DNA of 64,000 bases, from contig NC_067207.1 in assembly GCF_026262505.1 (NCBI RefSeq), positions 13,732,082 to 13,796,081 of the forward strand. The letters are read 5' to 3'. The DNA is from Trichomonas vaginalis G3 (taxonomy: Eukaryota; Parabasalia; Trichomonadida; Trichomonadidae). Both the position numbers and the translations under genes were made by a program. The notes under the pieces were generated by a model. That model was not told the DNA's origin. It ran no database searches and saw nothing but the letters and a program-made list of their open reading frames with translations. This document shows, piece by piece, positions 1-7,974 of this stretch. Each line of letters begins with the position of its first letter. The stretch's first letter is position 1.

Positions 1-177
1 TCTAAATCCTATTGCCTTTGCATCTGAAGGACTTTGAAGCCAACGAATTGGATAGTCAAACCTGTATGTTTGGGATAAAATTTCTTCATCTGATATAGTC
101 CTACCAGCGTTTGTAAAGATATAGTCTAACGGTTTTGTATCTGCTACTTTTGTTCTTTGTTTTTCAACCTGAAGCAT
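1..177 (-). CDS. Partial Maverick virion-type protein (homologue of 6369-7193 and 63222-64000)
   Basis: The first 59 codons of a gene that runs off the left edge. It begins MLQVEKQRTK and contains YRFDYPIRWL followed by a SDAKAIGFR-like stretch. The same pattern (YRFDYPLRWL, then VGFR) is read in the plus-strand relic near 6369 and in the gene at the right edge, so this is a divergent paralogue within the same element. The start ATG is preceded by the ATTTTTAC box common to genes here. Function is unknown; a minor structural role is an inference from its position beside other small virion-like genes. Confidence 0.55.
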   Translation of the reverse strand, partial: MLQVEKQRTKVADTKPLDYIFTNAGRTISDEEILSQTYRFDYPIRWLQSPSDAKAIGFR

Positions 178-213
178 TTAATATATGTAAAAATATACTG
201 TTTTAAAAACGTT

Positions 214-798
214 TTAAAATGGTATGCCATATAGCTTCTTGAATTTGTTAAGAAGTATATGAACGTTTTTTCCATCTGTATCTCTAGTGTTTACATAAGC
301 ATAGCCTTCCTTAGTAAAATATACTTGTAATTTCCTATAGTTTACGCCGGTATAAAAGTAGAAAGAGTCTTGTTCTTCGCTATAGTAGTAAAACTCAAAC
401 GTATGCTTGCCATAGTCTGTAATTTCAATTGTTTCATCTTCTAGTTCGTCGACAAATTCGAATACAATATCTCCAAATTTGCTTTTGTTCTTATTGTTTT
501 CAGAACAAGTGACCCAACGTAAGTTTTCAAGTCTATTGTCGTTTCTTATATGGTTTATATGGTCTACAAAAGGTAAATTGTTAGGATTCAGTATAAAATG
601 AGTTGCAATGACAACATGTTTAGGATAGTGTTTTCCACTCATATTCACAATAGCATATCCGTTATTTCGCTCCCATTCGCTTAAAACTCTTTTTGTCTTT
701 TTGTTTCTGACTTCAAATGACTCACAACAGTGAATTTCATATTTCTCATCTAACAAACAAGTTTCCCAACGGTCTTCTCCAACAAACTCAGCGTACAT
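214..798 (-). CDS. HNH homing-type endonuclease
   Basis: A 194-residue protein. Residues ~8-60 look like a NUMOD4-type DNA-binding segment (W and YEIHCCESFEVRN region). Residues ~60-100 carry an HNH core: H of VVIATHFILNP, then VDHINHIRNDNRLENLRWVT, which has the spaced His and Asn residues of group-I-intron/phage HNH nucleases. The C-terminal ~90 residues are acidic and aromatic-rich and unrecognised. Such enzymes nick or cut DNA and often behave as selfish free-standing genes inside phage and viral genomes. It is directly downstream of polymerase B on the same strand (57-bp gap). No frame breaks are seen, so it may still be functional. Confidence 0.8.
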   Translation of the reverse strand: MYAEFVGEDRWETCLLDEKYEIHCCESFEVRNKKTKRVLSEWERNNGYAIVNMSGKHYPKHVVIATHFILNPNNLPFVDHINHIRNDNRLENLRWVTCSENNKNKSKFGDIVFEFVDELEDETIEITDYGKHTFEFYYYSEEQDSFYFYTGVNYRKLQVYFTKEGYAYVNTRDTDGKNVHILLNKFKKLYGIPF

Positions 799-840
799 TT
801 CAAATAAAATAAAAAAATATTTTTTTGAAAAAACGTTTTT

Positions 841-874
841 ATTTCATGCAATGTTTTATTTCATGCAATGTTTT
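841..874. repeat. 17-bp direct duplication at the polymerase stop codon
   Basis: The unit TTTCATGCAATGTTTTA occurs twice back to back and covers the last codons and stop of polymerase B. The second copy of the polymerase (28577) has it once, so this is a small local duplication that does not alter the protein. Confidence 0.8.
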
Positions 875-3009
875 ATTTCTGTGCCGTCTTCAAGTATACC
901 CCAATATTTCCTTTTCGATATTACATGAACTTCGGAAAATACCTTGTCTAGCTTAAAAAAGCCCATCTTTTCACCGACCATTCCCATTTCAATGAGTTTG
1001 TTGTATCCTTCTTCGTTCGTCATGAGCGCATCGATGTTCTCATAGTAAACCTTCACTTTGGATTTGACATCGGAGAAAAATTTGTTGTAGTTGTCAAGGA
1101 CTGCCTTTGCGAACTGAGGGTAAGACCAATGTTCGACAATAGGTTTTACTGTGGTTACTAAGCCATTTTGACCTTCGGTGAACTCGTATTTCAAAACAAA
1201 AGGAGAAAACCTTTCAACAAAGTTGTCGACCTTCTCATAGTGTTTACTCTTCATCTTTTGAGGTTTTTTAATAGAATATCCCCATGTCGAATTCATAAGC
1301 AATTTGAGTGTCATTGCAAGTTTGGGGTTTGAAGCTTTCCTAATATCATATAGTTGTTGTATGACTTTTCCAACTGTATAGTTCCTTCCCGGGAACTCAC
1401 CATCTTCGTTTGGAATTCCAGTCGGGATATATTGGACAAACCTCATGTACGCAGCGTTAAGGTCGACATAGTATATCTTTTCATATGAGTCGAACTTGTC
1501 GCATCCAATCGGTCCAGTTCGTGGAAATTCAAGTGAGTCTCTTATCTTCTGAGAAACCTCGCCTGTTATCTCATAAACACCGTCGAAGCAACCTGTTTCA
1601 TATAAAACCTTCTGACCTAACTCTGATGCTCTCCAATACAATTTGACGTCGACTGGATGCCTCAATGGAAGTTTGTTTATAGCATCTTGAAGTTCTTGCA
1701 ACCTCATTGGAAGTTCTTCTGGTTCAGGTTGGTATCCGAACAATCCAACTCCTTTTGGAACTGTGTACTTCTTTTGTGCTATAACTTTGTCCGGAACAAC
1801 TTTTGGTCTTGCTAACAATGAAAAGTTTGTTTCGTCTTTTGGTACAAAAGTTTCTGTCAGCTTGTCATCTGGAATTGGTTCCAACAAGCCTTTCTCGAAA
1901 AGAATGTTAACAGCTCTGACAATGTTGCACTTGCCTTTTCCGAACAATGGGTTTGTAAGACTTTCGTTCAACATGAAGTGGTTGTGGACAAGTACAATCT
2001 TCAACCATGGTAAGTCTTTGTCAACAACATAGTCGTCATGTGAAGAACCTTTCTCAGTCGGAATGTTGACTCGGATATTCACATTTGCCAACGGTGCAAC
2101 TTTTGTCAATTGTCCTCTGAGAATGTACCTTGTTTTCACACATGACTCAAGATACTTCATCTTCTCATCTGTAACAAGACCAGAGTTCCTGAGACATGTA
2201 AGAATACAAGGTTCATTGACAATTGTTTCAATTGAATTGTAAATTCCATACCTTGTCAAGTCAATGTCAGACTTATTTCTGAAGGGGAAGTATCCAGCAT
2301 GTTGTCTGACTGCTTGAGGGTTGGGTTGGCACCATTCGAACTTCACGCTTGCAATTCCTTCAATTGCATTCAAAATATCTGAGTCGGAGTCAAACATTTG
2401 TTCTCTCTTTGTAGTCTTGAAAGCGTCAAGAAGTTGTGCGGCTGTTGTGACATTGCCATGTGCATAGTAAATATGACCATCCAAATCTGTTACGGTCAAT
2501 CTGAGATTGTATCCTTTCTTATTTCCGTCTTGAATTGCAGCAAGTACTCCCATGAAGCCTTCTTTGTTCTTTCCTTCGTCAAAGTTTACTGTAAAGGTTC
2601 GACCAGATGTAATTTGACTTCTAACCTCACGATACTTTTCATATGCATATCTTGTTCTTTCCATGGGAGCATGTGCGTCTTCACCTTTTCCTTTTTTCCG
2701 TCTCAAGGGATGCAATTGTTCGTCATGTTTCCAGTAGAATCTGGCAAAGCCGTCGTGTCCTTCAACTTGCGGTTCATTAACATCGAAAGGCATGTCCATA
2801 AGACGCTCTTCTTCTAACCTCTCTAGTCTGTTTGGATAATTTGCGCGTGCTGTTTCCAAGTCCATTTCGTAGCGAAGACCAGACAATTTGTCATAGACTT
2901 TTATGGGTCTTCCCTTCCTATATTTAAACTTCTTTGAAACTCTCCAACCATATCTTTGCAACTCTGCTTTTATTTTAGCAGATTTTCTATCCATTCTATA
3001 CGGGGGCAT
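856..3009 (-). CDS. Family B DNA polymerase (protein-primed type), Maverick A
   Basis: A 717-residue open frame, taken from the ATG at 3009 because the TTTTTAT box sits just upstream; an internal ATG at 2994 is also possible. C-terminal motifs are in order: motif A YYVDLNAAYM, motif B KLLMNSTWGYS about 85 residues on, a motif-C position reading VYYENIDALM, and a KxY-like SKRKYWG near the end. These are family B palm motifs with the spacing of protein-primed polymerases. No clear exonuclease DxE motif was found in the N-terminal half. At motif C the usual DTD reads NID, so the first catalytic aspartate appears replaced. It is shorter than many Polinton polymerases (about 1000 residues). A decayed copy lies at 28577-30730. 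Confidence 0.88.
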   Translation of the reverse strand: MPPYRMDRKSAKIKAELQRYGWRVSKKFKYRKGRPIKVYDKLSGLRYEMDLETARANYPNRLERLEEERLMDMPFDVNEPQVEGHDGFARFYWKHDEQLHPLRRKKGKGEDAHAPMERTRYAYEKYREVRSQITSGRTFTVNFDEGKNKEGFMGVLAAIQDGNKKGYNLRLTVTDLDGHIYYAHGNVTTAAQLLDAFKTTKREQMFDSDSDILNAIEGIASVKFEWCQPNPQAVRQHAGYFPFRNKSDIDLTRYGIYNSIETIVNEPCILTCLRNSGLVTDEKMKYLESCVKTRYILRGQLTKVAPLANVNIRVNIPTEKGSSHDDYVVDKDLPWLKIVLVHNHFMLNESLTNPLFGKGKCNIVRAVNILFEKGLLEPIPDDKLTETFVPKDETNFSLLARPKVVPDKVIAQKKYTVPKGVGLFGYQPEPEELPMRLQELQDAINKLPLRHPVDVKLYWRASELGQKVLYETGCFDGVYEITGEVSQKIRDSLEFPRTGPIGCDKFDSYEKIYYVDLNAAYMRFVQYIPTGIPNEDGEFPGRNYTVGKVIQQLYDIRKASNPKLAMTLKLLMNSTWGYSIKKPQKMKSKHYEKVDNFVERFSPFVLKYEFTEGQNGLVTTVKPIVEHWSYPQFAKAVLDNYNKFFSDVKSKVKVYYENIDALMTNEEGYNKLIEMGMVGEKMGFFKLDKVFSEVHVISKRKYWGILEDGTEIKHCMK

Positions 3010-3038
3010 TTCTATAAAAATAAAAAAATGTTTTTTCT

Positions 3039-3623
3039 TTACTTTACATAACCACCGGCTGCTATAAGTCTTTGACGCCAACCCATACCAGCTAATGAAG
3101 GTTGACTTGGTTTAGTATTGAAACTAAACTTTGGTTTTGGTTTATCTTCAGTTTTTGGCTTCCCTTCTTCTATCGGTTTTTCGTCACTTTTCGGTTCCTC
3201 TGACTTTACTTCACTTGCTGGAATAGTTGTGTCGTCAACATCTTCATAAATGTCATATGCCATTTGTTTTTGTTTTCCTTTCAACTTTTTGTGTTTGTTG
3301 TAAAGTTTAGAATATTTCGACTCTAAGTCAATGAGATGTTCTATAATGAACTGTTGGTCAGTGAAGTAAACTTTTCCATCTGTTGTCTCGAAAACTCCTT
3401 CAGACTTCAATATTTTATTTGTGAGAGTCTGTTTCTTTTTTGAGATACTTGCCGTTCCATTTTTATGAAAAGTGACTTTGTAGTTAGGGTTTGTATTTCC
3501 AGACCTCACACTTTCTATTATTGAATTTTTCTCTTCATCTGTAAGTTCTTTGACAGGTTTTGACAATGGTTCTGAACTTTTTGTTTGTGGTGTCAAATCT
3601 ACCGTTTCAACTTCTTCGGTCAT
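3039..3623 (-). CDS. Maverick protein, 194 aa, lysine-rich coiled region with adenain-like C-terminal site
   Basis: Unrecognised by family. It has an acidic/Thr-rich start, a predicted helical stretch around residues 95-130 (ELIDLESKYSKLYNKHKKLKG-like), a charged Pro/Glu/Lys linker, and a conserved basic tail. The tail contains LAGMGWRQRL, where LAGM-G fits the (L/I/M)xGx-G pattern cut by adenovirus-type proteases, a class known from Mavericks. Cleavage there would release a 14-residue basic peptide. It lies 29 bp upstream of polymerase B on the same strand; its ATG follows TTTTTTACTGAGATGAA, shared with its neighbour. A broken copy at 30759-31338 preserves the tail. Virion maturation is inference. 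Confidence 0.65.
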   Translation of the reverse strand: MTEEVETVDLTPQTKSSEPLSKPVKELTDEEKNSIIESVRSGNTNPNYKVTFHKNGTASISKKKQTLTNKILKSEGVFETTDGKVYFTDQQFIIEHLIDLESKYSKLYNKHKKLKGKQKQMAYDIYEDVDDTTIPASEVKSEEPKSDEKPIEEGKPKTEDKPKPKFSFNTKPSQPSLAGMGWRQRLIAAGGYVK

Positions 3624-3642
3624 TTCATCTCAGTAAAAAATT

Positions 3643-3798
3643 TTAGTTTGGTTTGTTTTCAACTGGTTGTTGAGGTTTTTTAAGTCGGTCTAAAACTTCC
3701 TGAGGTATAGGAAGAACTTGACAAACACGTGGTTGTGTAACTGCTGGAAGCCGACAAATCCATCTTGAACTCATTTGTCTCAATGCTGTATTGTTCAT
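3643..3798 (-). CDS. Small Maverick protein, 51 aa
   Basis: Reads MNNTALRQMSSRWICRLPA, then a variable centre, then QQPVENKPN and TAA. It uses the same leader (TTTTTACTGAGATGAA) as the 194-aa gene next to it, 19 bp away. The copy in Maverick B (31358-31522) keeps both ends nearly identical but has an unrelated and longer centre, and it is also intact. Conservation of frame in two copies supports a real gene. Function unknown. Confidence 0.6.
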   Translation of the reverse strand: MNNTALRQMSSRWICRLPAVTQPRVCQVLPIPQEVLDRLKKPQQPVENKPN

Positions 3799-3817
3799 TT
3801 CATCTCAGTAAAAAAAT

Positions 3818-4219
3818 TTACATTCCCCACGTTTGAGGCGGTTGAGGTTGGTTGTTGTTTACCCACTGTTGTGCATGGTTATATCCTCTGTTAAAGAATC
3901 TTTCACCTTGGTCCATATAGTGGCCTGCTTGGTTATAGTAGTCATTTGCTTTGTTATAGTAGTTTCCTGCTTGTCTTCCTACATTGTCCATCCATCCTTG
4001 AACTTTTCCTCTTGTTTCAGGATTTGGAATAAGATTTGTTGCATCTCGTGCTACATCCCAACCTTTCTGTACAGTTTGTATAATAGGCTGTGCTTTCTCT
4101 TTCAGTATACCTAATGTACTCAAAATCTTCCTTCCAATTCCAAATGCACCTCTGGCTAGTGTTCCCACTGCGGGCAAAAATCTAGATGCGACTCCTGCTA
4201 ATGCGCCAAATAAACCCAT
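3818..4219 (-). CDS. Small virion-like protein, 133 aa, N-terminal Gly-rich hydrophobic segment
   Basis: Begins MGLFGALAGVASRFLP, a Gly-at-2, hydrophobic/amphipathic start that fits an N-myristoylation signal and membrane-active virion proteins. Residues ~70-125 are a Tyr/Asn/Gln-rich tail with repeated NYYNKANDYYNQ-like helices. The CDS is complete here and truncated at its 5' end in Maverick B (31542-31859). It is divergently oriented to the integrase relic. A role in capsid or membrane penetration is an inference from composition only. Confidence 0.6.
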   Translation of the reverse strand: MGLFGALAGVASRFLPAVGTLARGAFGIGRKILSTLGILKEKAQPIIQTVQKGWDVARDATNLIPNPETRGKVQGWMDNVGRQAGNYYNKANDYYNQAGHYMDQGERFFNRGYNHAQQWVNNNQPQPPQTWGM

Positions 4220-4240
4220 TTCTTATGGGTTAAAAATGAC
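4220..4240. promoter_or_regulatory. Divergent start region between 133-aa gene and integrase relic
   Basis: On the minus strand TCATTTTTAACCC lies 9 nt before the ATG. TCATT fits the trichomonad initiator TCAYW, and the T-run matches the box found before most Maverick genes in this window. Confidence 0.45.
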
Positions 4241-5191
4241 GAATTCAAACAAGGACCGTATGTTTCTAAGGCAACAAAGAAAGCACTCATGGTAAAAATC
4301 TTTAGTTCAACACCAAATGCTTGGTTTATGGATATCTTGGAAAACATTCCGAGATATAGAGAAGATGGACCACCATACTGGCTAATATTTGTCGGTCAAA
4401 ACACAAGATACTGTGAAGCCATACCATTATGGTCCAAAAATATTTTAGATGTGAAAACTGCTTTGACAATATTCGTTGACAAATACCATCCAACAAAACT
4501 GACATCTGACTGTGAAAGTTCTTTCAAATCAGACGATATTAAAAACTATCTGCGTTCAAAAAATGTAAACCAATATTTCATTGTCGACCAAAACCATTCT
4601 GCTCTTGTGTCATTGACGGTTGTATAAAATCTTAAGAGACTTAAACCAACCACAAGGTGGTGAAGCAAATGAAATGTCATATGACGACAAATATAGACAT
4701 TTCTCCATGGCAAAGATGAGACAAGTTTTAAATATTTACAATAGCCGTAAACAAAAAGGTTTGGGAAACCACTCCCCCGAAGAAATGAAAAACAACCCTG
4801 ACTTAGAGAAAGACTATATATTTAATAATTTAGTCAAAAGAACAAACAAGAAAGAATGCCAGGCTTCAAACTTAAGAAAGGTGACAAAGTAAAAATAGAA
4901 ATACCTAAACGCGACCCATATGAAAATACTATTGACTATGACAACAATGGGAACTCGACAGGTACTCACATTCGTGTTCGTAAAAATAGAAGAAAGTATA
5001 CAAGAGAATATTATGAAGTTTTAGGCAAACATGGCAAAATGTACAGACTGCAAGCAGAAGATAAAACTACTATTGTCAGACCTCGTTTCAAACTTGTCAA
5101 AGTTCAAGGTGGTATACTTTCAAAGACAGTTCCTAACAAATATAAGACAACTCCTGACGAATATGCTAAAGAAGTGGAACATGACGACTAA
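4241..5191 (+). pseudogene. Maverick integrase (rve/DDE fold), frameshifted
   Basis: Three consecutive frames read one retroviral-type integrase. The N-terminal part has WFMDILENIP (first Asp) and LTSDCESSF (second Asp). The second part has a helix with YNSRKQKGLGNHSPEEM, typical of the integrase core end. The third part is a basic C-terminal domain (MPGFKLKKGDKVKIEIPKRD) resembling the SH3/chromo-like tail. Frame changes fall near 4618 and 4860, and no in-frame ATG precedes the core, so the zinc-binding N-terminus is missing. The family inserts element DNA into the host chromosome. It converges on the tail-fibre-like gene: the two stop codons overlap at 5188-5191. Confidence 0.75.
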
Positions 5192-6331
5192 GCAATTCTA
5201 TACCATGCGTAAACTGTCATGTAAGGTGGCATGTAGTCTTTACTTTGTCCCGTTGTTTGCGTATACCCTGAAACGCGATGTGTATGGTTTCCTTCTCCCT
5301 GTGTGCTACCCCAGAAACAATTTATAGCAAACTGAACTCGTCTTTAACATCATATCCTTTACCTTTTTTCATTGCTGACCAATCCCAAATCTATGCTTAT
5401 GCCAACCTGCTTGAGATGTACTTAAATCTATGTAGTGACTGTGTGCAGGTAAGTTTTCACCTGAAATCGTTTTACTTCCACCTGTTTCCTTTGAAGAGTT
5501 TGCACAATACAAAAACCTGTCGACTATTTGTTCCCATGCACCAACACCAAGTACTACTTCTGGTCTGGTAGAGTTCATTGACGTGTAAATAGAACCTATA
5601 GGATATACTGTTTGAAGTATTTCTGTCTTTAACGTTTGAAGCTCTGTTTTGTCAGCTTTCTTCTCTAACATTGCTGGTAGTTCGTATGCTTCAAAGTTTC
5701 TGGTATGATCTTCGATATTCCTGCAACTCTTATCTAAAATGTTAAGAGTATCTTTTACGCTTGTACTTGGATTTTCTAATGGTGCACTTGAACCAAGGTC
5801 AAAGTTCAATACTATGTCGTCTGCTGTAAAAGTTGTAAAACTTGTATGTGTATGTCCAACGTCACTTTTCCTGTTTAAGGTTTCTTGTAAGTTTGTAATA
5901 TTTGCAATGGTATGTGTATGTCCAACGTCACTTTTCCTGTTTAAGGTTTCTTGTAAGTTTGTAATATTTGCAATGGTATGTGTATGGTTCTTGTCAGCTT
6001 TGTTGTCAACATTGCTTTTGTTGCATATGTTGCATTCTGCTCTGTCATGTTCTTCTTGAACTTTTCAATGACATACTCTTTGTCAGCTTTGTTGTCAATA
6101 TTGCTTCAAAAGAAGTTCATCTATGGTTTCTCGTTTAAAGTTTCTTTTTGTTGGATTTATACAAACAGTATGTTCTTGTTGTCTTGAAACAGAAACTCGT
6201 CTGTTAAAGGGTTTATGCAGTTTTAAGTTTCCTTCTTTCAATGACTCAGATATCTTAGAATAGTTTTGAAAAGTTTGTTTGTTCTTATTTAGAGCTTGCA
6301 AAATGAGTTGTCGGTTGTGTTGTATCTTCAT
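5188..6331 (-). pseudogene. Phage tail-fibre/collar-like protein, frameshifted
   Basis: Read across frames, the C-terminal half has the hallmarks of tail-fibre and collar proteins of tailed phages: YPIGSIYTSMNSTRP, GAWEQIVDRFLY, an AHSH motif, a later NHTHRVSG, and the terminal MPPYMTVYAWYRIA. Upstream are two identical 22-residue units containing SDVGHTHT and ITNLQETLN, then a coiled N-terminus starting MKIQHNRQL. In phages such proteins trimerise and bind receptors. At least three frame breaks interrupt it (around 5350-5390, the 5810s and ~6095). Similar C-terminal domains also occur in some giant viruses. In a Maverick it could be a spike or fibre. Domain assignment is from motif memory. 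Confidence 0.65.
5845..5989. repeat. 66-bp tandem repeat in tail-fibre-like gene
   Basis: Two identical 66-bp units (5845-5910, 5911-5976) plus the start of a third. 66 bp equals 22 codons, so the repeat adds a 22-residue module (GHTHT plus helix) without a frame change, the usual way shafts of fibre proteins lengthen. Confidence 0.85.
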
Positions 6332-6368
6332 AGACGCTGTTTCTTTCGAATTTTTATTCTAGATAAAT

Positions 6369-7193
6369 ATGCTTCCAATAGAAAAGAAACTTCTAGAGTT
6401 GCTACAACTAAACATTAGATGAACTTTTTACTAACGTCGGTCAAAAGTTTGAGACAGAGACCGTAAGCATGAAGGCTATCGTTTTGACTACCGTTAGATG
6501 GTTAAGAGACCATCCGTCACAAAGTATTGGCTTTCGGTAGAATGAAGTTCATTTCAGAAGCCATACATGGTTCCATTTACGGTCGCTTTTGAAATTCGAT
6601 ACTATAACAAAAAAAACGTACGTATGAGAAATTTGTAGGGAAACTTTTACAAGTTAGTTTGCTTGTAAACTTAGAAACAACTTTCAAGCTTTTCAAGAAA
6701 AATAAACGTATCTATCTCGAATATGCAAAACAGTACAACATTGACGAAGGAGAGTACATTCGATATTTTATATGACAGGAAAATGCAACTGTTAAATCAA
6801 TAGATAGAAGACCTTGGGACAACGTTTATATTTCTACAAAATATAACAACTTGGCATGTATAGGTTTTGAGGATGTTAAATCAGCCTGCAGAATATCCAG
6901 TACACCCGGACTTTTATGAAGTCGAAAACCCTAATGGAACATATGAAAATGTTTTCGACTCAGATGCTATTATAGTTCATGCTTCATTTTCTGGTGCACA
7001 AAACTCTTTTTTATGCTTGGCAAATGACTTTTACGAAAAACCTACAAAGCTATATGAACCACCGAGTGGAAGTATTTCAGACTTTCAAGTATGGTTTACA
7101 ACAGATGGAAGAAAGAGAATAGTTCCATTATACCATGCGTTTTACTTAGAACTTAGTTTCATATACAACTACTATCGAACGGTAAAAATATAA
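6369..7193 (+). pseudogene. Maverick virion-type protein, N-terminal part broken, C-terminal 108 aa open
   Basis: Starts MLPIEKK after ATTTTTATTCTAGATAA. Frame breaks follow almost at once; fragments match YRFDYPLRWL and VGFR of the copy at the right window edge. From 6867 a clean 108-residue frame runs to the stop (RMLNQPAEYP, then PPSGSISDFQVWFTTDGRKR). The right-edge copy has a frame change at the same position, so the C-terminal part may be a separate small gene or may depend on frameshifting. The protein family is unknown; beta-rich composition suggests a capsid-type protein, but this is only inference. Confidence 0.55.
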
Positions 7194-7195
7194 TT

Positions 7196-7438
7196 TTAAT
7201 ACGGTTGAGGTGTTGGATTTGGTTGCCAACTAGACTGTGGTGCAGGTTCAGGCTGTTGTATAACAGGAGCTTGTTCTTCTGGTTCAGGGTCTTTAGGTAT
7301 AATACCAACGAACTGACCTACTCTTTTACCAATATTTTTGACTTCGTTCCATACTCCTCTTCCGACAGATTTTATTCCATTCCATATACCTCTTCCAACA
7401 TTTCGAAAGAAGTTTCCAATACTACTGAAGAAACCCAT
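7196..7438 (-). CDS. Small virion-like protein, 80 aa, MGFFSS start
   Basis: N-terminus MGFFSSIGNFFRNVGRG followed by repeated G-R-G-(I/V)-W-N units predicted to form an amphipathic helix, then an acidic/proline-rich tail (KDPEPEEQAPVIQQPEP). Gly at position 2 again fits N-myristoylation. The ATG follows ATTTTTACATATAGTAAA. It is tail-to-tail with the 108-aa frame with only 2 bp between stops. The copy in Maverick C (62983-63217) is frameshifted. Membrane interaction is inference. Confidence 0.6.
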   Translation of the reverse strand: MGFFSSIGNFFRNVGRGIWNGIKSVGRGVWNEVKNIGKRVGQFVGIIPKDPEPEEQAPVIQQPEPAPQSSWQPNPTPQPY

Positions 7439-7456
7439 TTTACTATATGTAAAAAT

Positions 7457-7819
7457 CTAATGTCCGCCTAGTCTCTTACGTTTCCTTCTGAGTTCCATTG
7501 CATTCTTTAACTGGAGCTCATACATTCTATTTCTCCTCTGGTAGAAAACATATTCCGGGTCAACTCCTGTGTTCGCGTCATCTGCATAGAGTTGTTTATA
7601 TCCCACTTCAGGGTTTGTATAAAACTCTTTCCATCTCATATTTGCATACCATGGTGGTAAGCCTAACGCAGCGTCATTTGACATGGCAGTTTGCATTTGT
7701 ACATCTGTTGGCACTTGACCATAGTTTGCCATTGCAGTTTGTATTCTAACTTCATTTGGAATATTCTCTGGGTTTGGTTGTCCAGGTTGCTGTGCATTCG
7801 CTAAGTTCTGTGCGTCCAT
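7457..7819 (-). CDS. Maverick protein, 120 aa
   Basis: Asn/Gln/Pro-rich N-terminus with two related blocks (EVRIQTAMANYGQVP and DVQMQTAMSNDAALG), then WYANMRWKEFYTNPEVGYKQLY and a strongly basic C-terminus (LRRKRKRLGGH). The Maverick C copy (62602-62964) encodes essentially the same protein with no frame break although both neighbours decayed. Start preceded by ATATTTTTATCTAATATTAA. No known family recognised. Confidence 0.65.
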   Translation of the reverse strand: MDAQNLANAQQPGQPNPENIPNEVRIQTAMANYGQVPTDVQMQTAMSNDAALGLPPWYANMRWKEFYTNPEVGYKQLYADDANTGVDPEYVFYQRRNRMYELQLKNAMELRRKRKRLGGH

Positions 7820-7842
7820 TTAATATTAGATAAAAATATCTC

Positions 7843-7974
7843 TTACGAGTACATATACTGAACATTTGCTGGCATTGGTTCATCTTCATATTCTCTATAT
7901 CTTTCTGCCACGTCAAATAAGTAAATGACACAATGGAAAAAACCTAAAACAAGTAGTCCTATTTCAAACCACAT
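7843..7974 (-). CDS. Small membrane protein, 43 aa, overlapping the methyltransferase end
   Basis: Reads MWFEIGLLVLGFFHCVIYLF, one clear transmembrane helix, then an acidic tail ending NVQYMYS. Its ATG lies inside the last codons of the methyltransferase (overlap 7959-7974). The copy in Maverick C (62447-62578) has the same overlap and length with one residue change near the end, which supports translation. Function unknown. Confidence 0.55.
   Translation of the reverse strand: MWFEIGLLVLGFFHCVIYLFDVAERYREYEDEPMPANVQYMYS

Noticed and set aside
1763-2817. Plus-strand frames opposite polymerase B (also 28589-30539)
   Set aside because: Antisense shadows that recur only because the polymerase is duplicated.
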